Source: Candidatus Azobacteroides pseudotrichonymphae
GTDB lineage: Bacteria > Bacteroidota > Bacteroidia > Bacteroidales > Azobacteroidaceae
NCBI GenBank assembly: GCA_002091395.1
Contig: AP017914.1
Span: 62,001 to 126,000, forward strand
Length of the DNA: 64,000 nt
Reading direction: 5' to 3'
Part shown: piece by piece, positions 19,528 through 30,067 of the stretch
How positions within the stretch are numbered: position 1 is the first letter of the stretch
Layout: each line of letters starts with the position of its first letter
The notes under the pieces: model-generated
Seen by the model: the letters and a program-made list of their open reading frames with translations, nothing else
The model's database searches: none
Told to the model about the DNA's origin: nothing
Made by a program: the position numbers and the translations under genes

Positions 19528-20196
19528 ATGTATTGGTTGGTGATGTCATCTATTGGGAAAAAAATTGTTATGAGTATTTCTGGTATTTTCCTTGTTTTGT
19601 TTTTACTTTTTCATATGTCTATGAATTTGGTTTTAATTTTTTCCACTGTGACATATGACAAAATATGTGGAATACTTGGAGCCAATTGGTATGCAGTGAT
19701 AGCAACAGTTATTTTAGCAATTGGAGTTGTTGTTCATGTTGTATGTGGAGTATTACTTACATTACAAAATATGAAAGCAAGAGGTGCCGATGAATACAAA
19801 GTATCATGTAAAACTAAAGTTGAGTGGGCAGCAAAAAATATGCTTATTTTGGGGCTTGTTATCTTTTTTGGGTTGATTATTCATTTGCAAAATTTTTGGT
19901 ATAAAATGCAATTTGCTGATCTTTTTCAATTAGGGAGTCTTGATGATAAAAGTGGGTCGCAGTTAGTTATTAATTTATTTTCCAATCCGATATATTCTTT
20001 TATTTATATTTTATGGTTAGTTGCATTATGGTTTCATTTAACACATGGAATTTGGAGTTCTTTACAAACTGTTGGGTTGAATAATAAAATATGGTTTTGT
20101 AGATTGAAGTTGATTTCTAATATTATCGCAACTGTTATTATGATTGGTTTTGCTGTTGTCCCAATTTACTTTACTTTTTATGCATTTATAAAATGA
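19528..20196 (+). CDS. frdC: fumarate reductase/succinate dehydrogenase cytochrome b subunit
   Basis: Membrane anchor of a B-type (Bacteroides-like) fumarate reductase that binds haem b and oxidises menaquinol. 222 residues with five hydrophobic segments, opening with [20 protein letters not shown] as in the Bacteroidetes family. Candidate haem ligands include the His of [22 protein letters not shown] and WFHLTHG. It overlaps frdA by 4 bp (ATGA), so translation is coupled. Confidence 0.95.
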   Translation: MYWLVMSSIGKKIVMSISGIFLVLFLLFHMSMNLVLIFSTVTYDKICGILGANWYAVIATVILAIGVVVHVVCGVLLTLQNMKARGADEYKVSCKTKVEWAAKNMLILGLVIFFGLIIHLQNFWYKMQFADLFQLGSLDDKSGSQLVINLFSNPIYSFIYILWLVALWFHLTHGIWSSLQTVGLNNKIWFCRLKLISNIIATVIMIGFAVVPIYFTFYAFIK

Positions 20197-22136
20197 TACA
20201 ATTAGAATCAAAAATTCCAGAAGGTTATTTAGAAAATAAATGGAGTAATTATAAAAATTATCAAAAATTAGTAAATCCTAATAATAAACGTCGTCTAGAT
20301 ATTATTATTGTAGGAACTGGCTTGGCTGGTGCTTCAGCAGCTGCTTCTCTTGGAGAATTAGGATTTAATGTTTTTGTTTTTTGTATTCAAGATTCTCCTC
20401 GTCGAGCTCATTCTATCGCTGCACAGGGAGGCATTAATGCATCTAAAAATTATCAAAATGACGGAGATTCAGTTTATCGTTTATTTTATGATACAATTAA
20501 AGGTGGTGATTACAGAGCTCGTGAAGCCAATGTTTATCGTTTATCTGAAGTTTCTAATAGTATCATCGATCAATGTGTAGCACAAGGTGTTCCATTTGCT
20601 CGTGAATATGGTGGTTTATTGGATAATCGTTCTTTTGGCGGAGCACAAGTTTCTCGCACTTTTTATGCAAGGGGGCAGACTGGACAGCAATTATTATTGG
20701 GCGCTTATTCTGCACTAAGTCGTCAAATACGTAAAGGAAATGTAAAAATGTATACTAGGCATGAGATGTTGGATTTAGTCATTGTAGATAATCGTGCTCG
20801 TGGTATTATTGCTCGTGATTTAATCACTGGTAAGATAAAACGTTTTGCAGCTCATGCTGTAGTTATTGGGTCTGGTGGGTATGGAAATGTTTTTTTTCTT
20901 TCAACAAATGCCATGAATTCTAATGGGTCAGCTATAATGCAATGTTACCGTAAAGGGGCATTGTTTGCAAATCCTGCTTTTGTTCAAATTCATCCAACTT
21001 GTATTCCAGTGCACGGAGAATTTCAATCTAAATTGACGTTAATGTCTGAATCATTACGTAATGATGGTCGTATTTGGGTTCCTAAAAAAATTGAAGATGC
21101 TAAATATATTCGTGAAGGTAAGTTAAAACCAATTCAAATAGAGGAAAAAAATCGAGACTATTATTTGGAAAGAAGATATCCAGCTTTTGGTAATCTTGTT
21201 CCGAGAGATGTTGCATCTCGTGCTGCAAAAGAAAGATGTGATGCAGGTTATGGAGTGAGTAGTACAGGATTGGCTGTTTATTTAGATTTTTCAGATTCTA
21301 TTAATCGTTTAGGGTTGAAAACAATAGAATCTCGATATGGAAATTTGTTTCAAATGTATGAAAAAATTGTTGATGAAAATCCATATAAAACACCTATGAT
21401 GATTTATCCTGCCATTCATTATACAATGGGTGGTTTGTGGGTTGATTATGAATTAATGACAACTGTTAGAGGTTGTTTTGCTATTGGTGAGGCAAATTTT
21501 TCTGATCATGGAGCTAATCGTTTAGGAGCTTCTGCTTTAATGCAGGGATTAGCCGATGGTTATTTTGTGTTACCATATACCATTCAAAACTATCTTGCAG
21601 ACCAAATTTGTGTTCCCAAAATTAATGCGGATTCGATTGAATTTTTAGAAGCAGAAAAAGCAGTAGAGAATAAAATTGCCACTCTTATGAGTATCAAGGG
21701 AAAATTCACAGTAGATTCTATTCATAAAAATTTAGGTTGTATTATGTGGGAGTATGTTGGTATGGATCGTATTAAAGAATCTTTAGAAATAGCGTTGAAT
21801 AAATTGAAAAGCCTAAAGGAAGAATTTTGGTCTAATGTATTTGTTCCAGGTAAATCTGATACATTGAATTTAGAATTAGAAAAAGCTTTACGTGTATCTG
21901 ATTTTCTTGAAATAGGAGAGTTAATGGTATTAGATAGTTTAAATCGTAATGAATCTTGCGGTGGTCATTTTAGAAATGAATATCAAACCAAGGATGGGGA
22001 AGCATTACGTAATGATGAACATTATTCTTATGTTTCTTGTTGGTATTATATGGGGGAACATAAATATCCAAATTTAGTTAAAGAATTACTTAATTATGAA
22101 TTTGTAGTCCGTCAACATAGGAATTACAAGTCATAA
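20193..22136 (+). CDS. frdA: fumarate reductase flavoprotein subunit
   Basis: Reduces fumarate to succinate at a covalently bound FAD. 647 residues. The dinucleotide fold [17 protein letters not shown] (near residue 33) is followed by [14 protein letters not shown] (near 72), with the His that carries the flavin. [11 protein letters not shown], the catalytic-Arg block [15 protein letters not shown] and [12 protein letters not shown] are present, then [19 protein letters not shown]. Length and the long C-terminal domain fit the Bacteroidetes B-type enzyme. It is the likely electron sink for NifJ-derived reducing equivalents. Confidence 0.97.
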   Translation: MIQLESKIPEGYLENKWSNYKNYQKLVNPNNKRRLDIIIVGTGLAGASAAASLGELGFNVFVFCIQDSPRRAHSIAAQGGINASKNYQNDGDSVYRLFYDTIKGGDYRAREANVYRLSEVSNSIIDQCVAQGVPFAREYGGLLDNRSFGGAQVSRTFYARGQTGQQLLLGAYSALSRQIRKGNVKMYTRHEMLDLVIVDNRARGIIARDLITGKIKRFAAHAVVIGSGGYGNVFFLSTNAMNSNGSAIMQCYRKGALFANPAFVQIHPTCIPVHGEFQSKLTLMSESLRNDGRIWVPKKIEDAKYIREGKLKPIQIEEKNRDYYLERRYPAFGNLVPRDVASRAAKERCDAGYGVSSTGLAVYLDFSDSINRLGLKTIESRYGNLFQMYEKIVDENPYKTPMMIYPAIHYTMGGLWVDYELMTTVRGCFAIGEANFSDHGANRLGASALMQGLADGYFVLPYTIQNYLADQICVPKINADSIEFLEAEKAVENKIATLMSIKGKFTVDSIHKNLGCIMWEYVGMDRIKESLEIALNKLKSLKEEFWSNVFVPGKSDTLNLELEKALRVSDFLEIGELMVLDSLNRNESCGGHFRNEYQTKDGEALRNDEHYSYVSCWYYMGEHKYPNLVKELLNYEFVVRQHRNYKS

Positions 22137-22149
22137 ATTATATTTACAT

Positions 22150-22905
22150 ATGGATAAAGATATAAACATAAATCTAAAAGTTTGGAGACAAAAAGGTCCA
22201 AAAGCTAGTGGTTTTTTTGAGACTTACAGGTTAAATGATATTTCTGGAAGCACGTCATTTTTGGAAATGTTGGATATCTTAAATGAACAATTATTAAAGG
22301 ATGGAAAAGAACCTATAGCTTTTGATAATGACTGTCGCGAGGGTATTTGTGGCATGTGTTCATTGTACATTAATGGACATCCTCACGGACCTGATAGTTT
22401 AATTACAACTTGTCAATTGCATATGCGTCATTTTAAAGAAAATGAAACTATTACTGTTGAACCGTGGAGATCGTCAGCTTTTCCAGTTATACGAGATTTA
22501 ATGGTAGATAGATATGCTTTTGATAAAATTATACAGGCTGGTGGTTATATATCAGTTAATACTGGAGGAGTTCCTGATGCTAATGCAATTTTAATACCTA
22601 AAGCTGATGTTGATGAGGCAATTGATGCTGCTTCGTGTATTGGATGTGGTGCTTGTGTTGCTGCGTGTAAAAATGGATCTGCAATGTTATTTGTGTCAGC
22701 AAAAGTAAGTCAATTGTCTTTATTGCCACAAGGCAAGGTAGAAGCAAAGGAACGTGTTAAAGCAATGATTGCTAAAATGGATGAATTAGGATTTGGCAAT
22801 TGTACTAATACAAGAGCTTGTGAGCTGGAATGTCCAAAAGGAATTTCCATTAGTCATATTGCTCGTTTAAATAGAGAATTTTTGAAATCCAAGTTTAATG
22901 ATTAA
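22150..22905 (+). CDS. frdB: fumarate reductase iron-sulfur subunit
   Basis: Carries electrons from the membrane anchor to FrdA. 251 residues. The [2Fe-2S] ligands lie in CREGICGMC (near 61) with the later TTCQLHM, the [4Fe-4S] cluster in [11 protein letters not shown] (near 163), and the last cluster in [14 protein letters not shown]. It begins 13 bp after frdA and ends the frdCAB operon, with tRNA-Leu 80 bp further on. Confidence 0.97.
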   Translation: MDKDININLKVWRQKGPKASGFFETYRLNDISGSTSFLEMLDILNEQLLKDGKEPIAFDNDCREGICGMCSLYINGHPHGPDSLITTCQLHMRHFKENETITVEPWRSSAFPVIRDLMVDRYAFDKIIQAGGYISVNTGGVPDANAILIPKADVDEAIDAASCIGCGACVAACKNGSAMLFVSAKVSQLSLLPQGKVEAKERVKAMIAKMDELGFGNCTNTRACELECPKGISISHIARLNREFLKSKFND

Positions 22906-22984
22906 AATAATAAAATTTACCTTTTTATAACCATTTATTCTTCTAAGAAATTGGAATTGGAAATTCTATTTCAAAGTTGGTTTT

Positions 22985-23069
22985 GCTCGGATGGTGGAAC
23001 AGGTAGACACGCAAGACTTAAAATTTTGTGACCATTGTGGTCATGCGGGTTCAAATCCCGCTCCGAGTA
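22985..23069 (+). tRNA. tRNA-Leu(TAA)
   Basis: 85 nt without CCA. Acceptor stem GCTCGGA (22985-22991) pairs with TCCGAGT (23062-23068), with the G1-U72 pair common in tRNA-Leu. The anticodon loop CTTAAAA gives anticodon TAA at 23019-23021. A long variable arm (GACCATTGTGGTC) confirms a class II tRNA, and the T arm is GCGGG-TTCAAAT-CCCGC. It is the only tRNA I find in the window. Confidence 0.97.
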
Positions 23070-23527
23070 CTTGTTTATTTTAACATTTACTTTATTCTCA
23101 ATTGGAAATTGATTTGTTTTTAGTAATCTTGCTAAGTTATTTTTGCGATACTAAAAATGATGCTGAAGAGTACTTAAGAAAATATTCTGAAACAAAGAGC
23201 ATTTCTCTGTAAGAGATCTAACTTAATAGTTAATAATTTGAGTAAAAAATAAATTTAAAAGTACAATTGGATATTTGAAAAATAAATAAAACAAAGATTT
23301 ATTTTAATTTTTAATTAGTTTGTTTTATTGTAGTGTAATGTTAAAAATTAAACAATTATGTACGTATGCGTTATGTTTTTTAACAGAGTTAGTGATTATA
23401 TTGATTAATATATGTACAAATTTTTTGTAAAATTATTATTGTTATATCTAGTTTTATAGTTTAAAGCTTTTGTATAGTTTACTTATTTTTTTATATTTGT
23501 GTTATAATAATTTTAATTTTTTATAAA
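23070..23527 (+). other. gap between tRNA-Leu and ferredoxin
   Basis: No established gene. An open stretch from TTG 23102 to the stop at 23210-23212 would encode about 36 residues: a hydrophobic part, then CDTKNDAEEYLRKYSETKS. The charged part looks more protein-like than its surroundings, but I recognise no family; it may be a tiny peptide, a gene remnant or chance. The ferredoxin promoter is at 23470-23500. Confidence 0.5.
23470..23500 (+). promoter_or_regulatory. Bacteroidetes-type promoter of the ferredoxin gene
   Basis: TTTG at 23470-23473, a 19-bp spacer and TATATTTG at 23493-23500. This fits the Bacteroidetes sigma-ABfr consensus (-33 TTTG, -7 TAnnTTTG, spacing about 19-21). Transcription would start near 23506, about 20 bp before the ferredoxin ATG. 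Confidence 0.7.
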
Positions 23528-23695
23528 ATGGCTTACGTTATTACAAAAGATTGTATTGCTTGTGGAACTTGTATTGATGAGTGTCCAATTGAAGCTATTT
23601 CCGAAGGGGATATTTATTCAATAGATGCTGATTCTTGTACGGAATGTGGCTCATGTGTAGGGGTTTGCCCATCTGAAGCGATTATCAAAGAGTAG
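23528..23695 (+). CDS. 2[4Fe-4S] ferredoxin
   Basis: 55 residues, the size of clostridial-type ferredoxins. Two cluster motifs are seen: CIACGTCIDECP (residues 9-20) and CTECGSCVGVCP (about 39-50), both complete CxxCxxCxxxCP. It is a small cytoplasmic electron carrier, the likely acceptor for pyruvate:ferredoxin oxidoreductase (nifJ). It is monocistronic, with its own strong-looking promoter at 23470-23500. Confidence 0.95.
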   Translation: MAYVITKDCIACGTCIDECPIEAISEGDIYSIDADSCTECGSCVGVCPSEAIIKE

Positions 23696-24256
23696 CACAT
23701 TATCGTAACTTTAATATTATATTTTGTAGAAAATGGATGTATTTTTACATAAAATGCGTCTGTTTTTATAAGTGATGCTGCAATCAAAATTTGATGCGTA
23801 GCTTATGATGTTTTATTGTTAATTTAATCTAAGTATCATGTTTTCGTGCGGTAGTATGTTTGATTTTAAAAATACACAAATTGATTTTTGTGTGCTATTT
23901 GACTATGAATTTTTTAAAAATTAGTTTATAATTGAAAACATTGCGAATGTTATTTGACTCACTTGTTAAGTAACATTCACTGAAAACTTAAAGTTTTTTG
24001 TTTGCATATCGGTTTGTAAATTATAGATTTTGTCAGTATGTGTTGTCACAAAACATAATATGTTTTGTGACAACTATTTTTTTGTATGTTAATTTTATTT
24101 TTATAAAAATATTTTGTTTTATTCAGTTACTATGTAATGGTTTTAATTGCTAAAATAGTTTAAATAAACAACTGAGTTAAAAATTAATATTTTTAAATTA
24201 TGAAATTATGTAATTAGATTTTTTGTTTTTTATTTCAATTTACTCATTTTGGATTT
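23696..24256 (+). other. intergenic gap ferredoxin-valS
   Basis: No gene recognised in 561 bp. It contains a near-continuous palindrome with a following T-run at 24043-24073 and weaker imperfect inverted repeats around 23880-23900 and 23950-23985. Confidence 0.6.
24043..24073 (+). terminator. perfect 15-bp-arm palindrome followed by T-run
   Basis: TTGTCACAAAACATA (24043-24057) and its reverse complement (24059-24073) with a single central base, followed by CTATTTTTTT. It has the shape of a Rho-independent terminator but sits about 350 bp past the ferredoxin stop. It could end a long 3' UTR or be one of the window's many palindromes. Confidence 0.5.
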
Positions 24257-26890
24257 ATGAGAAGTAATCAAATATCAACAAAATATAATCCTTTGAAAGT
24301 GGAAAAAAAATGGTATAATTATTGGATGAGGAAAAAATTTTTTAAATCTGTTCCAGACGCTCGTCAGCCTTATTCTGTAGTTATTCCTCCTCCTAATGTA
24401 ACAGGTGTTTTACATATGGGTCACATTTTAAATAACACGATTCAAGATATATTAGTTCGAAGATCAAGAATGTTAGGAAAAAATGTTTGTTTAGTACCAG
24501 GAACAGATCATGCATCAATCGCTACTGAGGCTAAAATAATTGCTAAGTTATCTAAAGAAGGTATTTGTAAGAATGATTTGACACGAGAACAATTTTTAGA
24601 ATATGCTTGGAACTGGACTCGCAAATATAAAAAAATTATTTTAGAACAACTAAAAAAAATAGGTATAAGTTGTGATTGGGATAGAACATGTTTTACAATG
24701 GATAAACAACGCTCAAAAAGTGTGATAAAGGTCTTTATACATTTGTATAAAAAAAAAATGATCTATAGAAGTTTCAGAATGATTAATTGGGACCCTGTTG
24801 CAAAGACAGCCATATCAAATGAAGAAGTGATTTATAAAGAACAAAGTGGAAAGTTATATTATATCAAGTATAAAATAGTAGGTGAGAATAATTATGCTAC
24901 AATTGCAACAACAAGACCAGAAACTATATTTGGTGATACTGCTGTATGTATTAATCCAAATGATAAGAAAAATGAATATTTAAAAGGAAAGAAGGTAGTT
25001 GTCCCATTTGTTAATCGTGAAATTCCTGTCATTGAAGATGATTATGTAGAGTCTGAGTTTGGTACTGGATGTTTAAAAATAACACCAGCGCATGATATAA
25101 ATGATTATATATTAAGTAAAAAATATGGGTTGGGAATATTGAATATATTTAATGATGATGCTACACTAAATAAATATGGGCTTCAGTATGAAGGCAAAGA
25201 TCGCTTTTTTGTTCGAACTGAGATTGAAAAAGATTTAAATGCACTAGGATTAATAAAAGAAGTAAAAGTTTATAAAAATAAAATTGGATTTTCAGAGAGA
25301 ACTAATGTTCCTATTGAGCCTAGGCTATCTGTGCAGTGGTTTTTAGCGATGAAAAAATTGGCAAAGCCAGCTTTAGAAGCTGTTATGACTGATAAAATTC
25401 AATTTCACCCTTCTAGGTTTAAAAATATTTATCGTCATTGGATGGAAAATATTAAAGATTGGAATATTTCTCGTCAATTATGGTGGGGGCATCGTATTCC
25501 TGCTTATTTCTTACCAGAAGGAGATTTTGTAGTTGCTGAAACACAAAAAAAAGCGTTAGTATTAGCAAGAAAGAAAACAGGCAATTCAGGATTGCAATTG
25601 TCTGATCTACAGCAAGACGAATCTTCGTTAGACACATGGTTTTCAAGTTGGTTGTGGCCTATTGTTGTTTTTAATGGCATAAATAAACCAAACAATAAAG
25701 AAATTAATTATTATTATCCAACTTCTGATTTAGTAACAGCTCCTGATATTATTTTTTTTTGGGTGGCTCGTATGATTATTTCTGGGTACGAATTACGACA
25801 AAAACCGTGTTTTCATAATGTATATTTCACTGGAATTGTTCGTGATAAGTTAGGAAACAAGATGAGTAAATCATTAGGCAATTCTCCTGAACCTTTAGAT
25901 TTGATTAATCACTATGGGGCTGACAGTGTTCGTCTTGGCTTAATGTTATCTTCTTCAATTGGAAATGATATATTCTTTAATGAAATTTGTTGTGAACAGG
26001 GTAGAAATTTTAATAATAAAATGTGGAATGTTTTCAGATTGCTTAAAGGATGGCAAGTAGCAGATACAGAGCAACCAGAATCTTCAACAATATCCATTTT
26101 ATGGTTTAGAACACAACTCAGTTTAACTATTAGAAGAATGAACTATTCGTTTTCTAAATATCGTATTTCTGAAGCATTAATGAACATTTATAAATTATTT
26201 AAAGATGATTTTTCTTCGTGGTATTTAGAAATAATAAAACCGAAATATGGACAATCGATGGATAGAAAAACTTATGAAGTAACATTAGATTTTTTTGATT
26301 CATTGCTTAGACTTTTTCATCCTTTTATTCCATTTATTACTGAAGAATTATGGCAATTTTTGAAAATACGTAAAGAAAATGAAAGTATAATGTTTTCAAC
26401 AATTCCTAAGGTAAATTTTAGTGAAAATTGGTTGATTACAGAAAAAATGGAAGAAGCAAAAGAAATAATTTCAAATATTCGTGCAGTACGATTAAAAAAA
26501 AATATTTCTAATAAAGAAAAAATTGTATTACAAATTATAGGAAGTTACAAACTTGATTATGCTTCAGTGATTATTAATATGGCAAATCTATCTGATATTG
26601 AAATGGTAGAAAAAAGGCCTAATGGAGCCGTTTTTTTTCTTGTAAAAACAACTGAATATGCTGTTGCAATAAGACGTAATATTTATACAAAGGAAGATTT
26701 AGATAAATTAAAAAATACCTTACAGTATTATCGTGATTTTTTATCTCACATTCAAGTAAAATTAAATAATAAAAATTTTGTATCCAAGGCTCCAGTAAAA
26801 ATTATTGAATTTGAGAAAAAAAAGAAAATAGATGCCGAGAGCAGAATTAAATCGTTGGAGAAAATTATAACATCACTAAATAATGGATGA
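24257..26890 (+). CDS. valS: valyl-tRNA synthetase
   Basis: Charges tRNA-Val; class I synthetase of 877 residues. N-terminal KYNPLKVEKKWYNYW, then PPPNVTGVLHMGH (HIGH motif near 54). The editing domain follows (ATTRPETIFGDTAVC, GTGCLKITPAHDINDY). The DWNISRQLWWGHRIP block and KMSKSLGNS (near 535) complete the catalytic core. It ends with an anticodon-binding domain and a C-terminal coiled coil (EFEKKKKIDAESRIKSLEKI). All key motifs are intact. Confidence 0.98.
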   Translation: MRSNQISTKYNPLKVEKKWYNYWMRKKFFKSVPDARQPYSVVIPPPNVTGVLHMGHILNNTIQDILVRRSRMLGKNVCLVPGTDHASIATEAKIIAKLSKEGICKNDLTREQFLEYAWNWTRKYKKIILEQLKKIGISCDWDRTCFTMDKQRSKSVIKVFIHLYKKKMIYRSFRMINWDPVAKTAISNEEVIYKEQSGKLYYIKYKIVGENNYATIATTRPETIFGDTAVCINPNDKKNEYLKGKKVVVPFVNREIPVIEDDYVESEFGTGCLKITPAHDINDYILSKKYGLGILNIFNDDATLNKYGLQYEGKDRFFVRTEIEKDLNALGLIKEVKVYKNKIGFSERTNVPIEPRLSVQWFLAMKKLAKPALEAVMTDKIQFHPSRFKNIYRHWMENIKDWNISRQLWWGHRIPAYFLPEGDFVVAETQKKALVLARKKTGNSGLQLSDLQQDESSLDTWFSSWLWPIVVFNGINKPNNKEINYYYPTSDLVTAPDIIFFWVARMIISGYELRQKPCFHNVYFTGIVRDKLGNKMSKSLGNSPEPLDLINHYGADSVRLGLMLSSSIGNDIFFNEICCEQGRNFNNKMWNVFRLLKGWQVADTEQPESSTISILWFRTQLSLTIRRMNYSFSKYRISEALMNIYKLFKDDFSSWYLEIIKPKYGQSMDRKTYEVTLDFFDSLLRLFHPFIPFITEELWQFLKIRKENESIMFSTIPKVNFSENWLITEKMEEAKEIISNIRAVRLKKNISNKEKIVLQIIGSYKLDYASVIINMANLSDIEMVEKRPNGAVFFLVKTTEYAVAIRRNIYTKEDLDKLKNTLQYYRDFLSHIQVKLNNKNFVSKAPVKIIEFEKKKKIDAESRIKSLEKIITSLNNG

Positions 26891-27434
26891 AATTAGTACG
26901 AACAGTAGATACGTGCAAATTCATTCTCAACTTGGAAGTTGAATGTTGAAAATACGTGATAGTAGCAATTATTTTGAAGTGAATATTATGTAAATATTAA
27001 TTTTATATTGTTTGATGGTTTATTAAGTATGTAAATATTACTTTAAAAGTTACTATGTTAGTAATTAAAACTAATTTTAAATTAGTTATTTTGTTATATT
27101 AATATTTTTAATAAATGAGTAAAATATTGGTATATTAATTAATACAGATTGATTTTATCAAAAAGTTTGTAACTTTTTGATACTAAAATAAATTAAGAAA
27201 TTATATATATTGTAGGACCTTTTGTCACTTATAAGTGTGTTGTTATTTTCATTGTACGAAATTGTAACGACTTTTCCTAAAAAGGCATTTTTAATTTAAA
27301 ATATAATATTCCCATTGTTTTTATTTTAGTAGTTCAAATAAAAAATTGAAATTATTGTATAATTTTTTGCAATTATTATTGTTATTGATAACTCTGAGAT
27401 TAAATATTGGTTAGCATTGTTAAATGTTTAAATA
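26891..27434. other. convergent gap valS/dxs
   Basis: No gene seen between the convergent valS and dxs. It contains a 12-bp-arm hairpin (27156-27182), the 12-bp palindrome CACTTATAAGTG near 27226, and most of the 19-bp-arm repeat that spans the dxs stop (27413-27464). Confidence 0.6.
27156..27182. repeat. inverted repeat, 12-bp arms
   Basis: TATCAAAAAGTT (27156-27167) pairs exactly with 27171-27182; spacer TGT. It lies between convergent valS and dxs, so it may act as a transcription stop, although no clear T-tract follows on either strand. Confidence 0.7.
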
Positions 27435-27464
27435 TTATATTTCTATTAAACATTTAACAATGCT
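27413..27464. repeat. inverted repeat across the dxs stop codon, 19-bp arms
   Basis: Arms 27413-27431 and 27446-27464 are exact reverse complements (AGCATTGTTAAATG core), spacer 14 nt. The right arm lies in the last codons of dxs (SIVKCLI) and the left arm in the 3' UTR, so the dxs mRNA would end in a stable stem-loop. It could be a processing or stability element or a terminator lacking a T-tract. Confidence 0.9.
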
Positions 27465-29318
27465 TTTTACGTCCATGCCACATAGTTCATGTAATTCATT
27501 AATAGTTCCATGTGGAATAAATTTGTCTGGAACTCCTATCTGTTTAATTTTTGGTGTATATCTATTATGAAACATAAATTCAACAACAGCTGTTCCTAAT
27601 CCTCCTTTAACAGTTCCATCTTCAATAACAATTATGTATTGATAATTTCCCCCTATTTCATGTAGTAATTCTTCATCTATTGGTTTTAAATAAATCATAT
27701 CGTAATGAGCAACATTAAGATTTAATTTTTCTACTAAATGTATAGCCTCTTTTACCGAATTTCCAATAGTTCCAATACTTATAACAGCAATTTTTTTACC
27801 TTCTTTCAGTTTTCGTCCTTTTCCAACCGGTAATATTTTAAATGAACAATTCCAATTTTTTAATTTTCCTTTGCCTTTCGGATAACGAATAGCAAATACA
27901 CCTTTATTTGGTTGTATAGCTGTAAACATTAAGTTTCTTAAATCTATTTCATTCATAGGTGCAGCAACAGTTATGTTTGGAATACAATTCAGATAAGCCA
28001 AATCTAATGTTCCATGGTGTGTAACTCCATCTTCTCCTACTAATCCGGCTCTATCTAAGCAAAGTACTATATTTAAATTTTGCAAAGCTGCATCGTGAAT
28101 AATATTGTCATAAGCTCTTTGCATAAAAGATGAGTAAATATTACAAAAAGGAATTATCCCTTCTTTTGCTAATCCACATGCGAATGTTACAGCATGTCCT
28201 TCTGCTATTCCAACATCAAAAGTTTTATCTGGATTTTTTTTTTTAAAAAAATTCATTGAACATCCTGTAATCATAGCAGGAGTAATCCCAACAATATTAT
28301 CATTTATTTTAGATAGTTCCACTAAAGTATATCCGAATACGTCTTGGTATAATGGCGCGTTGTTTTTTGTCCAAATTTTGATAAGTTTCCCAGTTTTTGG
28401 ATTGAATTTACCTGGAGCATGCCAAGTATTAGGTTTATTTTCTGCTGGTTTAAATCCTTTTCCTTTTACAGTACGAACATGTAACAATTTTGGACCTGTC
28501 ATATTTTTAATATCATTAAGAATTTTGATTAATTCCTTAATGTTATGACCATCTATTGGGCCTAAGTAGCGAATATTAAGTCCTTCAAAAATATTATGTT
28601 GTTTTGTTAAAAGTGCCTTTAAACTATTATTAAAACGAAGAATAAATTCTTTTCTTTTATTTTTAATAAAACCAAAATTATTAAGAAAGGTGTATAATTT
28701 ATAACGAATAGTATTGTATGTATGGGAAGTAGTTATTTTAACAAGTGATTGACTTAATCCACCAACAGGACGATCTATAGCCATGTTGTTATCATTTAAA
28801 ATTATTAATAAATTATTTGGATTAGAAGACACATTATTTAGCCCTTCAAATGCTAATCCTCCAGTCATAGATCCATCTCCTATGACTGCTATTATTTTCC
28901 TATTTTCTTTTTTTAATTTGGAAGCGATAGCCATTCCTAATGCAGCAGAAATAGAGTTAGAAGCATGTCCTGCAATAAAACTATCATATTCACTTTCTTC
29001 AGGGTTGGGGAACCCACTTATACCATTTAATTTTCTAAGAGTGCAAAATAATTTTCTCCTTCCTGTTAATATTTTATGCACGTATGCCTGGTGACCAACA
29101 TCCCATACAATTCTGTCATAAGGAGCATTAAATACATAGTGCAAGGCAACTGTTAACTCTACAGTTCCTAAATTAGAACTTAAATGACCTGGTGTTTCTG
29201 CTAAGATTTCAATAATATAGTTTCTTAATTCTTTACATACTTGTTCTAATTGTTCTTTTTCTAGTTTTTGTAAATCTTGTGGAGAATTTATCCTAGATAA
29301 TAAATGATAATTATCCAT
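27435..29318 (-). CDS. dxs: 1-deoxy-D-xylulose-5-phosphate synthase
   Basis: First step of the MEP isoprenoid pathway: pyruvate plus glyceraldehyde-3-phosphate gives DXP, using TPP. The start is taken at ATG 29318 ([16 protein letters not shown]), giving 627 residues as in the family; the frame extends 39 codons further up, but that part is unlike any DXS N-terminus. Motifs: [34 protein letters not shown] motif [15 protein letters not shown] (near 147), LNDNNMAI and the C-terminal [14 protein letters not shown]. The 3' end is part of a 19-bp-arm inverted repeat. Confidence 0.97.
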   Translation of the reverse strand: MDNYHLLSRINSPQDLQKLEKEQLEQVCKELRNYIIEILAETPGHLSSNLGTVELTVALHYVFNAPYDRIVWDVGHQAYVHKILTGRRKLFCTLRKLNGISGFPNPEESEYDSFIAGHASNSISAALGMAIASKLKKENRKIIAVIGDGSMTGGLAFEGLNNVSSNPNNLLIILNDNNMAIDRPVGGLSQSLVKITTSHTYNTIRYKLYTFLNNFGFIKNKRKEFILRFNNSLKALLTKQHNIFEGLNIRYLGPIDGHNIKELIKILNDIKNMTGPKLLHVRTVKGKGFKPAENKPNTWHAPGKFNPKTGKLIKIWTKNNAPLYQDVFGYTLVELSKINDNIVGITPAMITGCSMNFFKKKNPDKTFDVGIAEGHAVTFACGLAKEGIIPFCNIYSSFMQRAYDNIIHDAALQNLNIVLCLDRAGLVGEDGVTHHGTLDLAYLNCIPNITVAAPMNEIDLRNLMFTAIQPNKGVFAIRYPKGKGKLKNWNCSFKILPVGKGRKLKEGKKIAVISIGTIGNSVKEAIHLVEKLNLNVAHYDMIYLKPIDEELLHEIGGNYQYIIVIEDGTVKGGLGTAVVEFMFHNRYTPKIKQIGVPDKFIPHGTINELHELCGMDVKSIVKCLIEI

Positions 29319-29470
29319 TATTTTTTTATACTTAAATATACCAATTTTATTACAGATTTTTTCAGATATAATAGCGAAATTAATAACAAATTGATTTTTA
29401 AGAAAATTAACACATGTTGTATAAAATGTATTCAAAAATTTATCTATTTAGTTTTAGTATTAATGATTTA

Positions 29471-29611
29471 AAAAAAATATTAAATTTTTTAATGATAATA
29501 GTAATAATTAATGATTTTTAAGTAAAAAAAATTTTTATTCTATTTATTTTAATAAGTTTTAAGTTTATAAATTATAGTTTATTATAAACTTAAAAAATTT
29601 AATATTTTTTT
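29471..29611. repeat. inverted repeat pair A, 22-bp arms
   Basis: Arms 29471-29492 and 29590-29611 are exact reverse complements, entirely A/T, about 97 nt apart. The pair interlocks with pair B (order A, B, A', B'). Confidence 0.75.
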
Positions 29612-29664
29612 AACCATACTATAATTAATAAAAAACATTTTTATAATCATTAATTATTACTATT
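29497..29664. repeat. inverted repeat pair B, 19-bp arms
   Basis: AATAGTAATAATTAATGAT at 29497-29515 has its exact reverse complement at 29646-29664. The left arm starts 4 bp after pair A's left arm and the right arm lies beyond pair A's right arm, so the two stems cannot nest. Confidence 0.8.
29557..29595. repeat. hairpin C, 14-bp arms
   Basis: TTTTAAGTTTATAA (29557-29570) and its reverse complement (29582-29595), spacer 11 nt; the right arm overlaps pair A's right arm by about 6 bp. Confidence 0.75.
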
Positions 29665-30067
29665 CTAGTTATACTTAAAAATATTGTAGACATAGATAAA
29701 AGTATAAAACTTTCAATTTTGAAAACTTAATTGTTGCAAAATTTAAATTATTGAATGTTTAAAATTGTATTTTTAGTAATTATAGCCTGCTACTGATGTA
29801 AGAATTTTACTTGGAGGAATCGTTGTTTATTATCAACTTTTTATTAATCTAATAATTAATTATATCGTGCATGTATACAAAATAGTTGATTAATTATAAC
29901 AATTTAAAAATATGTATGAAATAGTAAATTACTTAATTAAAATATAGCCTTGCCTGACTATACCGCATAGTGTAGTTACATTGTTTATTAGTTCATAAAA
30001 TGTAAACAGATGTTTATTAGTGAATTGTTGTTAAAATTGAACAAATTGTTTTTGATAACATTTGATT

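Larger units (their letters stand above)
29319..30067. other. dxs-cca gap with interlocked inverted repeats
   Basis: 749 bp with no gene. Its left half is packed with long inverted repeats (29471-29664). Pair A, 29471-29492/29590-29611, has 22-bp arms. Pair B, 29497-29515/29646-29664, has 19-bp arms. Hairpin C, 29557-29570/29582-29595, has 14-bp arms. The right half (29665-30067) shows nothing I can name. Confidence 0.7.

Noticed and set aside
28783-29094. 103-codon plus-strand open frame inside dxs
   Set aside because: Antisense shadow of the conserved TPP region of dxs.
29319-29435. Longer dxs start at minus 29435
   Set aside because: The extra 39 codons are I/F/N/K-rich and unlike any DXS N-terminus; ATG 29318 fits.
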